Shown here piece by piece: positions 1-11,619 of a stretch of DNA of 64,000 nt. Below the pieces are notes generated by a model. It had not been told where the DNA came from, did no database searches, and saw only the letters and a program-made list of their open reading frames with translations. The position numbers were made by a program, and so were the translations under genes. Source of the stretch: Monarcha castaneiventris obscurior (taxonomy: Eukaryota > Chordata > Aves > Passeriformes > Monarchidae); the NCBI GenBank assembly GCA_026261815.1, contig JAMPIT010000434.1, forward strand, positions 17,419,001 to 17,483,000, written 5' to 3'. Position 1 is the stretch's first letter. Every line of letters begins with the position of its first letter.

Positions 1-2130
1 ACCAACTGGGAGGAGTTGACAGCTGGTCGAATTAATTTATTGTATCTGTCAGGACTCAGTAGGTGGTTCATTAGTTTTTCTTCAGCATCTGCTGCCATGC
101 TTCCTGTAAAGCATCACAAAACAGGATTATGGAAGGGAGACTAAAGTGACATGATGTAGGGATCACAGAATATCTGTGGATCAGATCATCTTTGGGAAAT
201 AATGACAGCTTTTGATTTTCTAAAGACTGTAGGCTCATGTGAACAGGAGGATATGGTGCTTTCACCAGTAGCTGCTCTGCTGAAGTTGACTGTCTTTCAC
301 AGAGCACAGATGAAAGCAGATCAATCAACCCTTTGGGGGGTTTTTTGCAATAAAATGTGAAACTCAAATTGATAGATACTGTTGGGATTACACTCAGAAA
401 CTGGGAGCAAACAACCCTCTTAATAGCAGGCAAAGAATTATTCTATGATCCAAAAGCAGGGGGTCCAGCTGTGACTTCTCTCTTTAGTGCTGTAGGAGAC
501 AGAGTTGCAGGTACACATACAAATTTAAAGACTCTGATTTATGTAGAGAAAACCAGGAGATAAGCTGTAGGAGTCATAAAGGATTTTTTAATGACTGAGG
601 ACTCTCTGGTAGCTAGTGATGTTTCTGTTTCAAAATTTGAAAACCTAAGGCAGTATGTTAGCCTTATTTTATGTGGAAGTAAAACCTGATTTGTGGACTA
701 GGACAAATACTGTAAATCTTTGATTGCCAAAGCTGGAGTCCAGTGACTACAAAATATAATATCTACAGGTTACTATCAAACAAGCCTGAACATTCCCCAT
801 GGAGCCTGCACAACCCCAGGGTAGTTCATTCTGTTCTCATGTTCTTTGTGTGCTTTTTAAAGTCATCCCAGTGGACTTTTCAAACCACTGTTGACCACCT
901 GATAATATGGATGAGCAAGGTCCTGGTGACATCCTGCCAACAGAACTGACCCAGAGACACTGTGCTGTGTGTCAGGCAGTTCTGTGCTGTGATGCTGATG
1001 AAATTACAGTGTTAGTGAAAGCAGGTTCCAATGCAATTGACAGAATGATTCTTCTGTAGAAAAGGTCATCTAATTAATCTCACCTAATTCAACTCCAGAT
1101 ACTGCAGAAATGATGGTAGTGTCTTTACAGCATACTTGCTTCATTACTTCCCAGAGCAGTTCCACACAGTGAAAAACATTGGCCATGCAAGTATTTTAAA
1201 TTTGCAGTGCATTAATTTGTTCTGGGGTTTTTTATGTTGTAGCATATCTACGAAATCTGGAGAAAGGCAGACATCAAAAGGATCAAATAAGCAGCCAGAT
1301 TTTGTGTGCATGTCTGGAAGGTGTCAAGTTTTCTTGTGAACTGGGCTGTAAGCTGCTAGGCTGAACAAGTCTCTCTTGAAACCTGAAATTCTTCTGAATC
1401 CAACTCAGGTTAAAAAATTACCCTAAGACCTTCTTGTTTCTGATCCAGTGAGAAAGTGGAGTGAAGTAAAAGGAAAGAATATCAGACAGAGATTTCACAC
1501 CTAAGAACTTTTACTCAAGCTCTGTGGAAACGTTGAGGTAAACACCAGGCTTGATTTAATTCTTGTAAGACCATGATGTGCTGTGGCCTGGTAGCCCAAT
1601 TTTTTTCACAAATACTTAACTATAACATTGTTCTTCAGAATAGGCTTTTCAAATACTTTCCAAGGCATTTGGGAAAACAGATTTGGATTAATGTATCTGT
1701 GTTTGTTGGGTCAGTTTGTTTTTTGATTCACACTTGCTTTATACCTCCCTGCAAGTCATTATAAAAGCCCTATATCATGTGATATTTTAATATTACATTT
1801 GTTCTCGATGAAAGGTGCCTAATCAAAAAGGTGCCTATCAAGCCAGAGCTGTGCTGAGTCTTGCTAAGCTTCAGATTCTGGGGTGGTTTTTTTGTGTATA
1901 GCAATCAAGGAAAAGCTAAATTTGATACTGTGAAGAAAAGGAGGCCACGTTCTAGGAATGAATATTTTTGTGGTTATAAGGATAGGTTAGAAGTCCTGTG
2001 GTAGTTAAAGAGAGAATCCTGGTTGAAGTTATTTTATTGTGTGGTTTGGTGGAGTTTTATGTTGGGTTTGTTTGTAGTATTTTTTTAGTAGGCATTCCCA
2101 CTGTTGCATATGTAAGTGGCATAAGCAGAT
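1..2130. other. Unique AT-rich non-coding DNA, no supported gene
   Basis: No repeat family, RNA gene or convincing exon is visible here. A minus-strand open frame of 120 codons (71-433) is the longest. It has no signal peptide, no recognised domain, and only a pyrimidine-poor AG where an acceptor would be needed. It could be a terminal exon of a minus-strand gene but I cannot support that. Confidence 0.4.
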
Positions 2131-2139
2131 GGCTATAGT

Positions 2140-2560
2140 TCGAATATAAATAAATTGTCAGTTGGTTTGTTTCATTTAGTGGTCACTGAATACTGTAAGC
2201 AAAGATGGTAAGTTCTTGTTTGAATTGTTAACTATGTTTTCACTGCATTGCTGCCTTTGTCTGTGAATATTCCAGCACAGAGAGTATTTGCTAAACAGGG
2301 AGTAAAAAGTCGGAACTGCAGAATATTTGCAGAAAGCTAATTCTGGATTTATAATTAGGTTTTACACTGAAACCCACATTTAGCAATCACAGTCATCTGG
2401 TCTGCAAATCAAAACATACTGTGGGGTCTGCATGTCTGATGAGAACAGCTCAGATTTCCAAGTACTGACTTTTAATGAACTTTATGCAGATTAAGGACAA
2501 GCCATGACTTTAATTATAAAAAATATTTATTCAACAGTGAATCCCTTTGAGAAATTATTA
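2140..2560. promoter_or_regulatory. Candidate conserved non-coding element
   Basis: An AT-rich stretch with many homeodomain-type TAAT/ATTA words (for example TATAATTAG near 2350), no repeat character, and no long open frame. It looks like vertebrate developmental enhancer DNA, but this is a judgement of texture only; conservation across species was not tested. A 28-bp piece at 2180-2207 is flanked by an acceptor-like and a GTAAGT donor-like signal, most likely by chance. Confidence 0.2.
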
Positions 2561-2566
2561 CCTGTT

Positions 2567-2592
2567 CTTAGTGAAGGCATTCCTTCACTAAG
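2567..2592. repeat. Perfect 11-bp inverted repeat, 4-nt loop
   Basis: Arms CTTAGTGAAGG (2567-2577) and CCTTCACTAAG (2582-2592) pair perfectly around the loop CATT. The stem is too short for a microRNA precursor on its own. It may be a cruciform-forming palindrome or a protein dimer site; no function is claimed. Confidence 0.7.
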
Positions 2593-2599
2593 GATAATC

Positions 2600-4740
2600 C
2601 TTTAAAAAACTGATATTCCATCCCAGCCTTTGTAACTTAATAATCAGAAATAAAGCTCGAAGGGGCTACTCTGTCACCTCACTCAGAAGTCTGTATCACA
2701 CACCACTAGATGTCAGCCCTGCACTGCCTTAAAACTTGTTAAAACCAATCTCCATAAATACTGGGGAAAAATGAGTGATTCTTGTATCATTTTTATAGTC
2801 TGCTCTCTATTAACAATCTGCATATAAATCAGATGGCACCTAATGAGAAAAAAATTACCAGGCATCCAGTTTCATCTTTATGTGCATTGTGTGTCAGTCG
2901 TCAGGCCTTTGAAACTTCTCTTTTTCTTCTCCGGGTTGGAAGAAATTAAGTGCAGTTTCCCCCACAAACTGTTTTTTTATCAAATAGCAGTAATCAGTAA
3001 TAGCAGAGATGTTGCAGAGGGCAGACTGATGCTTTTAGACAAATGATTTTTACAACAATGATCAAGCAGTCCTAATTTGGGGGTGGAGTATTTTTGTGTA
3101 CAGAAAGCAGTAATAAATAAAGCCCACTGGGGTGGATCCTGAGCTGGGGAAATTATTTTAGCTTCACTGAACACGCTACACATCTGCTCTGTGACAAAGA
3201 GAGCAATTGCCACATAACTTGCAGCACACATTCCTAGTAAGTTTGTTTTCTCTGTGGGAGTATGAGCATTAAAATAAATTGCACCAAGATGCTTCCAATT
3301 CCACAGCAGAAGAAACTAAACCACAGATTTCATTCACTCCCCTGTGGAGACTTTCCTTTTTACATAGTCTAATTTAAATACATAAAATGAAATAACTAGA
3401 CATGCTGCCTTATGCTGTTTGTTTTCAGTGTAATGACAAATTTGTTGGAGTGATTTCCACAGAAAAGAATAAGGAGCAATGCTGAGAGATACAGGCAAGT
3501 TCACTGTTACCACTGTCTACATTTCAAAATTTAACATAAGGCATATTTTCTGTGTTTCCCTTAATTCAGTTATTGTGATAAGCATTGAAATATTGTTTAG
3601 AAGTAACATTATAGCATGTGTTATCATTTTAGTTCTTTACTCTCTCACAAATAAGTGACATACCAACTCCCATCTGTAATTAGTAAAGAGCAAGTGAGAA
3701 GCAGCAATGAAACAGTCCCGTTATCTTCTCTGAAATTACTTCATGATGTTGTTACTTCTCAACATACTCTCAAGCAAAGATTTTCATAACCTCTTAAAAC
3801 AACACATGCTGATTTGGAGTGCTTGTTGTTCCAAGTGAACTGGCAGTGAATTTACTGTATTTTAAAGACTTTTAATTTTTACATTGCAATTAATGCAAAT
3901 AAAAAAAGGAAATACTCAGGGGTTTAGAAGTGTATAATTTAAAAATCTAAAGTGGGCCCTCACTCTTCTTTTATTACAAAGCAGATGTTTTCTAAAGTTA
4001 CCTTTCAGAGACTGGAGAAACAAAACAAGTGTTAGATAATAATGAGAAATATGTGATAATGGGAAATGTGTGATCTTGTCTTGGTTCAATTGCAGCCAGT
4101 TTCTCTCAGAACATTTCAGTGGAGCCTCTCCATGGGAAGAAGTTCCCATGGTAAATGCACTATTTCATGCTGCTGTCAGGCTGTTCGTGTTGGCTAAAAC
4201 ATATCTAAGAAATCCAGACAGACTGAAGGAAGTGTTCTTGAAGTACATTTGCTTTTTGTAGGATATATTTAGATATGACAACTTAATTTAAACTGTTTAC
4301 ATTCTAATTTAAAAAATTAGGAAATATGAACTTTGCAAAATATTGATATGAACTTTGCAAAATATCACTTGAGCAAATAATGGTGGAGAGATGAGAGCTG
4401 TCTTATTTATGGATCATGTCATGGTTCATTTTTTCACCTTCAGCACAACATATGCTTTTTCTATCACAGATGATCCTGAGAGCATCTAAAGGGATATTAT
4501 TTAGTGATTATTACTGTCATCTCCTACAGTTATGTAATTTTATATTCAACTTAACTGTCTGTCCATATCCATCGTAGTGCATTTGCTGATATCAAACAAG
4601 CCCAAAACAACACTAAAATAATCAATTTTATACATCCTCTTAAAACTGTCCTGAGGTGACAGTTACAAATTGACTGCGAGCTCATATCACTGTCCTACCT
4701 CCTACCCCCAAAAGCTCTCACTGTTCTCAAACTGTATGTG
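2600..4740. other. AT-rich non-coding DNA, possible first intron of the 4759-4813 exon
   Basis: If the minus-strand exon at 4759-4813 is real, this is the start of its first intron. I looked on the minus strand for a second exon that opens in the required phase. None was convincing: the best acceptor, near 4015, runs into a stop within five codons. On the plus strand 4096-4150 has an acceptor-like start, 18 open codons and a GTAAAT donor-like end, again within chance expectation. Confidence 0.35.
4324..4365. repeat. Tandem duplication, 22-bp period
   Basis: Two identical 20-bp copies (4324-4343 and 4346-4365), each starting ATATGAACTTTGC, are separated by TG. This is a small replication-slippage type duplication in AT-rich DNA. 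Confidence 0.85.
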
Positions 4741-4758
4741 AAAGAAAAGGTCACTTAC

Positions 4759-4813
4759 CTTTCAGACAAAAGGAGCCCACTACAAAGAGAACGAGGGTGT
4801 ACATTTTCCTCAT
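4759..4813 (-). CDS. Candidate first coding exon encoding a signal peptide, gene unidentified
   Basis: Seen: on the minus strand an ATG at 4813 (G at -3, A at +4) opens MRKMYTLVLFVVGSFCLK, then one base of the next codon, then a consensus donor GTAAGTGA at 4758-4751, so the exon ends in phase 1. The product is a short basic start followed by a hydrophobic core, as in a secretory signal peptide. Known: secreted proteins and single-pass receptors often have a first coding exon that carries just the signal peptide and ends in phase 1. A second in-frame ATG lies three codons downstream. The region upstream (4830-5260) is pyrimidine-rich with a TATA-like box, as a leader and promoter could be. Inference: start of a secreted or membrane protein gene running off the left side. 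I do not recognise the gene and did not find exon 2. It could also be a chance match. Confidence 0.4.
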
Positions 4814-5262
4814 GGCAGTAACAAGGAGAGGTGGATTACTGTTCTTCAGCTTAGACAGCAATAGGCAATAGGCTCTGTTTTCAGTGATGCACAGGGAAGA
4901 GATGTAAAAGCAAAACTGAATCTTGGAGGTATGAAATGCCTGGAAAGAGACAGACAGTAGGACCTGACAGAAGCGTTCTGCAAAGTGGAATTTTCGTGAG
5001 TGTAGTGGTCCCTCCCCCTTTGCAGCTGTTTAAAGAGCTTTGCAAAGAGGAAAAGCAAATAAGAAGAGGGAACATAATGTGATAATGTTGAAGAAGAGGA
5101 AATGAAAGAGCAGGGTAAGGGACATAATGTGCAAAAGACAACTGCTGAATTCTTGCTACTAGATAACATTTAAAAAGCTTTCTGATTAATGAGTGCAATG
5201 GGCGGGAATAGCTGTGTGGGAAGAGCTGGTTATAACTTTGTGCCATAAAACCTCTTAGTGTC
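4814..5262 (-). promoter_or_regulatory. Possible promoter and 5' leader of the 4759-4813 exon
   Basis: Read on the minus strand, this holds a TATA-like TTTAAA (5034-5029) beside an E-box CAGCTG and a GGGGGAGGG purine block, then a pyrimidine-rich run of about 200 bases to the ATG. Further upstream are a GC-box-like CCCGCCC (near 5210) and TATAAT (near 5273). There is no CpG island. Two overlapping minus-strand open frames of 107 and 127 codons cover the region; they look like products of its stop-poor composition rather than genes. Confidence 0.25.
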
Positions 5263-5274
5263 AATAAATTATAG

Positions 5275-6050
5275 CCTCAGCAGAGGGTTATTTTCTGTGT
5301 CAAGAGAGAAAGTTTATTACCTACTGCCAACCCTTTTGCACTCCAAGGCCCACACATGTGATCTCTTTAAACTAGAGCTCCAAAAAAATTTTGGGAGCAC
5401 CAAGAGAGGAACAGAAAATTTGTTGTCATTAGCATCTGATAGGATCTTTTAAAGAAAGCTAAAGCAATCTGTGGTGAAGTAGCAGTACGGATAAAGACAC
5501 TCCAGAGGAGCATTAGAGAAATTCTATGGAATTCATCTTTTAGAGCTGAAGGGTTTAGCAGAGTGTGGAGTGTCATGTGTTTTGGGACTTGCCATGGGAA
5601 GATTTGTGTAGAAGGAAGGGGCAAGATCTTATGTGCCCTTTGCAAGCACTGCAGGACATGCTGAAGTCCATGGATAGAAAAAAAACCAAACCAGCTTTGA
5701 TCCCCTGTGACTTCTAAACTTTCCTACATATACATGTAATCAATTTTGTTTAGAGGTGCATTTATTGTATTTAGGGCTATGCAAATGTCTCAGATGATAA
5801 AAAGTTCTGTGGACTGTGTAGTGGAATTGATGGTTGATGACTTCTGTGTACTCAAAAAAATTTTCAGCACACTGTTGCCTTATTGTTAAACATACCAACA
5901 TAAATGTGCTGGGTTTGCTGCGGATCGTAATCAGTAAGTTGAGCCTGGTGTCAGAGGTCACCTGTGCAAGTTACTGCCTGTTACTTTCAGTCTTTTTTTC
6001 TACTTTCATCACTCCCTTTTCTCTCTTATTCACTATCCATTACCTAGAAT
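5275..6050. other. Non-coding, nothing specific recognised
   Basis: Unique sequence between the candidate promoter and the CR1 element. Short open frames in both directions have no recognisable domains or clean splice signals. Confidence 0.4.
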
Positions 6051-6054
6051 TGGT

Positions 6055-6433
6055 TTAAATTGGGACTATTTAGCCTGGAGAAAAGAAGGCTCTGGGGAGA
6101 CCTTACTGTGGCCTTCGAGTACTTAAAGGGGCTTATAAGAAAGATAAGGACAGATGTTTTAATAGGACAAGGGGCACTGTTTTTAAACAAAAAGAGGTGG
6201 ATTCAGTCTAGATATAAGGAAAAAAAAATTTTTATAATGAGGATGTTGAAACACTGGAACTGGTTGCCCAGAGAAATGGTAGATGGTAGAGGCCCCATCC
6301 AAGGAAACAGAGTCAGGTTGGATGGGGCTCTGAGCAACTTGGTCTAGTTGAAGATGTCCCTGCTCATTGCAGGGTCGAGTTGGACTAGATGACCTTTCAA
6401 GGTCCTTTCCAACTGAAATTATTCTATGATTCT
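6055..6433 (+). mobile_element. CR1 LINE, 5'-truncated 3' end
   Basis: This is a CR1 (chicken repeat 1) non-LTR retrotransposon tail in plus orientation. The conserved 3' blocks follow in order: a TTTAGCCTGGAGAA-type start, GAGTACTTAAAGGGGCTTAT, a tract where the typical element says GGTTGCCCAGAGA, the GTTGGATGGGGCTCTGAGCA block, GACCTTTCAAGGTCC, and the terminal ATTCTATGATTCT. CR1 copies lack target-site duplications and are usually 5'-truncated, as here. The 95-codon open frame inside it (6060-6347) is 3'-end sequence and not reverse transcriptase. Divergence from the usual consensus looks moderate. Confidence 0.95.
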
Positions 6434-6439
6434 AAATAG

Positions 6440-7905
6440 TGTGGGACCTGAGGGGCATTGTGAATGGTTTCAGTAAGACAAACACAACAGTCATGGTGGG
6501 GAAGTCTACTTGGCTTTAAATACCAGTGCAGTCCTAGTGAATACCTGTAAATAGACTAACTGCATGAAAATATAACACCATTTCTCTGCTTTTCTCATGT
6601 TTAATCAACAGCATGTAGAAAAGAGACCTTAGAAAATCGTTCTCTGGCAACAATAAAAAGTCCTAGGCGGTGTGTCCCAAGTAAAGTCTTTATTCCAAGC
6701 CTTCCACTTTGTGCTTCTCATGACAGTGTGCTTTTCGTGTACCTTGTCAGAGGCTTGTACATCAGAGACCTTGCTACACTCTTGAGCCTGCTGGGCAAGA
6801 TTGTCTCTCATAATGTACAGGGAATTGCTCTCACAGAGCTGAGCCTTCAGTTAATAAGGGTGTGTTTGAGCAAAGTACCAGTGTGATGGGGAAGAAAGAC
6901 TGCATCTGTTTCTCAGTTGTTACTTTCTGATATCTGACCTATTTCTTCCCAAAGGCAAATCTTCCATCTGCCAACCCAGCCTCTGTGCTTTTGTGGTGGT
7001 TGTAGAAGGAACAGATGTATGGCCCCTGAAGTCACTGTGCTTGTATCATCTATGCTGCTTGGTGCTTGAGAGCTGAGTAGCAGCTCAGGGTATAGCAAAA
7101 CAGGCTGGGATTGCTTCACCAAAGCAGTGGGCCCTCACAGAGCCAAAGGGTCTCAGACCATGCACTGATTGCTCTGGTTATCCTGCTGAAGCTGAGGTGG
7201 AAGGGAGGAATTACCACAGCTGGTTTTCATATTCCTTCCTTTGCTATCTGCTTGGGTTCATTCATTATGACACAGCACTCAAGGTCTTCCTTCATCACTT
7301 GTGCACTGCAATTGTTTTCCCCACAGTGATGCTGCAGGATTCCATTTGTTCATTAACCTGAGGTCCCGAAATGAAAAGCCTTTTTAGCAGATATTAGCAT
7401 ATGTGATATTGTGGATTTGCATGTTAATGCACTGTGAGAGCGTGGGAATGGCATGGCAGAGAGCCATTCACTGAACTGCCTGGGGGTTGTTACTGGTACT
7501 ATGATGCTTTGCATGCCGTAGGGTATTAGAGCTCTCAGATGCATGAGGAATGCAAGATGCTCAAGTGTCCAGGGAAACTGGCAGTCCCCTTCTGTGGACT
7601 TATCATGGGGATTTCCATCTGCTGTCTGCATTAGGAAAGAACCAGTCAGAAATGCTGGAGCTTTCAAAGTGGAAGTAACCTGGGATATAGCCAGCTTCCT
7701 TAATGACACAAGTACAGGTACAGGGAGTTTGCTGTGAAAGTAAATGCTTCTGGGTGGAAGGGCACAGTTAGTTTCCAGTAGTTGTGATGCTGAAATGATG
7801 TTTCAGAACACATGGGACTGACTTACTGTCACACTAACAGAACAGCTGTCACTTTCTGATTGAAAATTGCTATAGAAAATGTCAACTAATGGCAATTTCT
7901 TTTTC
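6440..7905. other. Non-coding, nothing specific recognised
   Basis: Mixed-composition unique DNA after the CR1 tail. The open frames at 6629-6811, 7353-7709 and 7543-7737 overlap on opposite strands and have no recognisable product. Confidence 0.4.
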
Positions 7906-7909
7906 CTAG

Positions 7910-8017
7910 CCCCTTATAGGCGTGAAGTTAATGACATCTACCAAAGTCCTGGCTCATGTCATCAGCAGCAAGCCTTACGTGTCTTTCCGATCAGTTGAAA
8001 AATGGAACTTCTTACAG
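7910..8017 (+). CDS. Possible internal exon, product unknown
   Basis: Seen: a branchpoint-like CTAAT, a pyrimidine tract, and TTTTTCCTAG ending at 7909, then 36 open codons (108 bp, phase 0 at both ends), then CAG followed by GTAACA. The frame begins PLIGVKLMTSTKVLAHVISS and ends with VEKWNFLQ. It uses many GTG, CTG, AGC, ATC and TTC codons and holds several CpGs. A second possible donor lies 7 bases further on. I do not recognise the peptide and no partner exon in a matching phase was found nearby. Chance exon-like segments are expected in 64 kb, so this could be a pseudo-exon or an exon of a non-coding transcript. Confidence 0.2.
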
Positions 8018-8029
8018 GTAACAGGTAAC

Positions 8030-10735
8030 TTCTGCAAATACCCAGAGGGCCCTGCAGGTAAAATCCTGGTTTTCCCTACTCACCACTACCTAGATGAGGT
8101 CATTAGAACAGCTGTGCTGGCGTTAATGTTTAGCATTCCTGGAATTTTTTTTCTTACTAGTGCACTAACAGTCCTATTAGAGACGTGTGATGCCTCTGTC
8201 ATTCTGGTGCTGATGTTTTTGGGTTAAATTGTACTGCTGCAGCTTCATTTCACGGTGCTATAGTGTAGCCCAATTTAAAATCTGCGAGGCAAAACAAAAC
8301 TGTGGCACTGTAGTTCCAATAACTGTCAGCTGGATGAGCTCACAACTGTTAGTAGAAATTAGTGGGAAGGACAAAGGTATGTGGAACATTTAGACTGTTG
8401 TAATCTAAAGCTTTGGAATTTAGTAAGCTTTTTTTGGATTAGTAGATGCTTTATACTGGAGAACTAGTTTTCATCCAGAGGCTTACTCTACAGGGTACTG
8501 TGGAGTGTGTACATAGACTTACATAGACTGTGTCTATATGGGCAATCATATCATAAAGTCTGTTTCCTACAGATGTATTTGCCTTCCCAGATAAGTTCTA
8601 ACTAATTTGTGCAGGTATTTGTAATAAGCTGGCTTCAGGCAAGGCAAAACACCATCAAGCTTTTGCAAGTGGCAGTGCAAAACAACTGTGGATGCTACCA
8701 AATCAGGTAAATAACGCTCCTTTAGGGTTTCAAATGATGATACTCTATGTTTTCCCATCAGAATCTGCTCCAACCCCCCAAAATGTTCCAGAGAATTGCC
8801 ACTCATAGCACTGGGACAATGTTAAAAACAGTAATGACTCTGTAGCAATGGATGAGAGCTTTCATGGTTAAAATATGAATTATTATGGATAAATGAAAAG
8901 CCACCTTTCTGTTCTGGAATATGCCTGATGGCAGACCAAGTCACTCCTGGAAAAACAGTGCTTTCCTTTTCTGGTTAATTTTGGAAGTTGTCACTGTGTG
9001 CTTTGTGAGTTACAGGTGTGTTATGTTTGTAGAGTACTTAGGCAATAATATTAAAGCCTCTAACACTCACTGATTACCTTCAGCATCTTTAACCTTCAAA
9101 GTGCACAAGTGTAACGAGCCCAGAGAGCTCTCTAAAGCAGTGCAGAAGCAGCAGCTGGACATGCTTATATACTATTTTGGAGCTGATGTTCTTATTTTTA
9201 TAAGTCTCTTTTGCTTCCTCTTATGTGCTTTGAGATTTGTTGCACAAAAACCTGTTGAGTGCCCAATATATGACTGGCAAACAGTCATGCATTCTTTGAA
9301 AACATTGTAAATGAAGCTGTAGCCTTTCTTGCAATGCCTGTATTTTGTATGAAGTTAATAAAAAGGGGCTAAGTATATGCACATCCTTGGCAATACCAGT
9401 GTGTTCTATATGCAGCATAAGCATTTTTGTGTGCTCTTACTTTCTGAAGCAAAAACTCTAAATGTAAATTCCAGGAGTAGGAAACAATTTCTTAAGCTTA
9501 GTGTCTTGCTACGTTATTTGGACTAAGAAACTGTGCTTCTTTACTTGCCAAATCACTGTAATTGTTGTGCAGTTTCCAGTTTTGGTGTAATGACAGAGTG
9601 TATTATATCTCTTGGTAAAGGTCTGTTTGTAAGTTTTTAGTATTCACAGTGTTTTCTAGATTCAGTAGAATTGCCCCTTTTAATCCTCATCACTTTCTTT
9701 ATTATCAAACCAAAGAGTCCGTTACTAAGGATTTATTTCAATCTTTTTCAGTATTTACACCTTTCTACTGAAATATGTGAAAAGTCCTATAGTGAGAACC
9801 TACAGCAAAAAACTATTTACCATGGGTGTCAAAAATTATAAAGCATATAATGTTGCTGTGAAATAAAACATTGCTATCCCAAGAGTAAAGAATAAGCAGA
9901 CTGTGCTAAGGCAAATGCACAGTCAACTATGCAGATTGAAATTTTAATACCATTTACTACCATGATTTCTGCAGTAATTGGTAAGCTAATTAGAAAAGCT
10001 CTACTGTCTACCAAAAGTAGATGCTAAGAATAAATCAAATATGATATTTTCAAGCTGTTGTGGAATTTAATGTTGCAGGCCAGACCTGCAGATCCTGCTC
10101 AGACTGTAGATTGATGAGAGTTTTATCCATGAAGTTGGCAAACTTTGTACTGGACAGACTTGTATTAGAAGGGTCACTTTTTTTTGGCAGTAAAATGATT
10201 TTCCTTCTCAAGATGCCTCTCTATACTGCAGGATGCTAATAGCAATAGATAAGTACATACCTGGTCATCTGGAAAACCCAGCAGTGCTGTGGTGCAGAAC
10301 ACATTCACTGCAAAATTGTGAAGAGTTTTACTTGAATTCTAACCATTGCTCTTCAGTGAGACAGACCTGCCCACTGCTACCTCCTTCCTTGCTTTCACTG
10401 TTTTGGGCCCATGCCAGGATAGTAATGGCTCTTTGGTACACTGGGCTTTTAGGATGAGACATTGGCATTTGTGGATTAATCTCCTGTTACTGAGATCACT
10501 TGTGTGCCAGAAAAATAAATAAACTCACAACTGTTAGTGGCACAGTCCAAAGATTTTTCTCTTGCACCCAGGGTGGAGGGAATTCTAACTTCTGTATCTG
10601 TACATCCCTTCAAATGGAGAAGTAGGAGAAGAGTGAAGGACAACTGTACTGTTTGAGGTTAACCTTTTTATTTGGAACCGCTACATTTCAAAATGAGAAA
10701 ATTGAAAAAGTGCACTAAAAAAAGAGGGCTTTAGG
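8030..10735. other. AT-rich non-coding DNA
   Basis: Unique sequence. The part from about 9450 to 10060 is especially AT-rich and rich in ATTA and AATTA words, so it may hold non-coding regulatory DNA. Nothing more specific can be supported. Confidence 0.35.
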
Positions 10736-10740
10736 ATACA

Positions 10741-10910
10741 AGACTGAGAGCCAAAAGACCTGGGCTTTGTTCTCAACTCTACCGTGAGTCTCTGGGGCTG
10801 TGTTTAGATAAGTACCATCCTTGCTCAGTGCTCCATTTTTCCCAGGTGTAAAGCAAAGATAAGGATTTGCAAAGAATTAACTAATGTTTGTAGAGGGTTT
10901 GGATGGCAAG
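10741..10910 (+). mobile_element. MIR-like ancient SINE relic
   Basis: The order of short matches follows the MIR consensus: an AGAGCCAAAAGACCTGGG block, a region equivalent to the TGTGTGACC block, GCTCAGTGCTCCATTTTTCCC in place of the CTCTGTGCCTCAGTTTCC core, then AGGTGTAAAGCAAAGATAA, and AATTAACTAATGTTTGTAGA in the tail. It is highly diverged, as expected for an amniote-wide SINE that stopped moving long ago. It was recognised by eye from remembered consensus order, not alignment. Confidence 0.55.
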
Positions 10911-11546
10911 GAATGAAAAAGAATCATGAAAACACAGGGAAGCCATTTAGTACCTTGGCTTTCACACTTCTACTACCAAAGAGGCTTTTGCTTTCCTTAA
11001 CAAGCAAATGAAATGGATCCTGGGCTTGTCCGTCATGAAGTTAATTTGATCTATCTAAACTGATTAATTAAACATGTTAAATGTAAAGAAGTGCGGCCAG
11101 GGCAGATTAGCAGGGCATGTGGTTCTGTACATATGGGAAGGCACTATCCATAAAATCTTCAATACGAGGGACTTTCCTCAAGGTCACTTACAAGTGTTTG
11201 GGTGCAAGTCAGATTGTTCCTGCTGCACTGCAGAGAGGGAGGGAACTGAAAACACAAGTGGAAAAGGTCTCACAGGTGGAGAGGCAGGTACAGCCTTAAT
11301 TCTTGCCTAGAGAGAGGCTCCAAAATTACTTCTATAAATTTAGGGCTTTTATACCTTCATAGCTTGGAAAGTAGCAGGCACTGGGAGACTTGGAACCCAG
11401 AGGTCTGATACCAGAGCAGACAGCTGGGAGATGGAGCTCCGGGTTGGATGCAGGGGGTAATGGTGCCAGGGCTGAAGTGGAAGTCTAAGAGGATTCTTTT
11501 TTGGTTCTGCCCACAGCCAGGTACAGGACGGGGGACAGTGGGAGCA

Positions 11547-11618
11547 GGGAGTGCAGCAGGGAGTGCAGCAGGGAATGCAGCAGGGAGTGCAGCAGGGAAT
11601 GCAGCAGGGAGTGCAGCC
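11547..11618. repeat. 12-bp minisatellite, six units
   Basis: Six tandem 12-bp units of GGGAGTGCAGCA fill 72 bp. Units 3 and 5 read GGGAATGCAGCA and the last ends in GCC, so the G/A variants alternate in the second half. Because 12 is a multiple of three, all frames stay open. That explains the overlapping open frames on both strands here (Ala-Ala-Gly-Ser type and Gln-Gln-Gly type peptides), which are not evidence of a gene. Confidence 0.95.
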
Positions 11619-11619
11619 A

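Noticed and set aside
71..433. Minus-strand 120-codon frame as a terminal exon
   Set aside because: No good acceptor, no domain, and it starts in low-information sequence.
6060..6347. 95-codon plus-strand frame
   Set aside because: It is CR1 3'-end sequence, not a reverse transcriptase or host gene.
8338..10535. Shared 15-mer CTCACAACTGTTAGT at two places
   Set aside because: One or two exact 15-bp matches are expected by chance in 64 kb.
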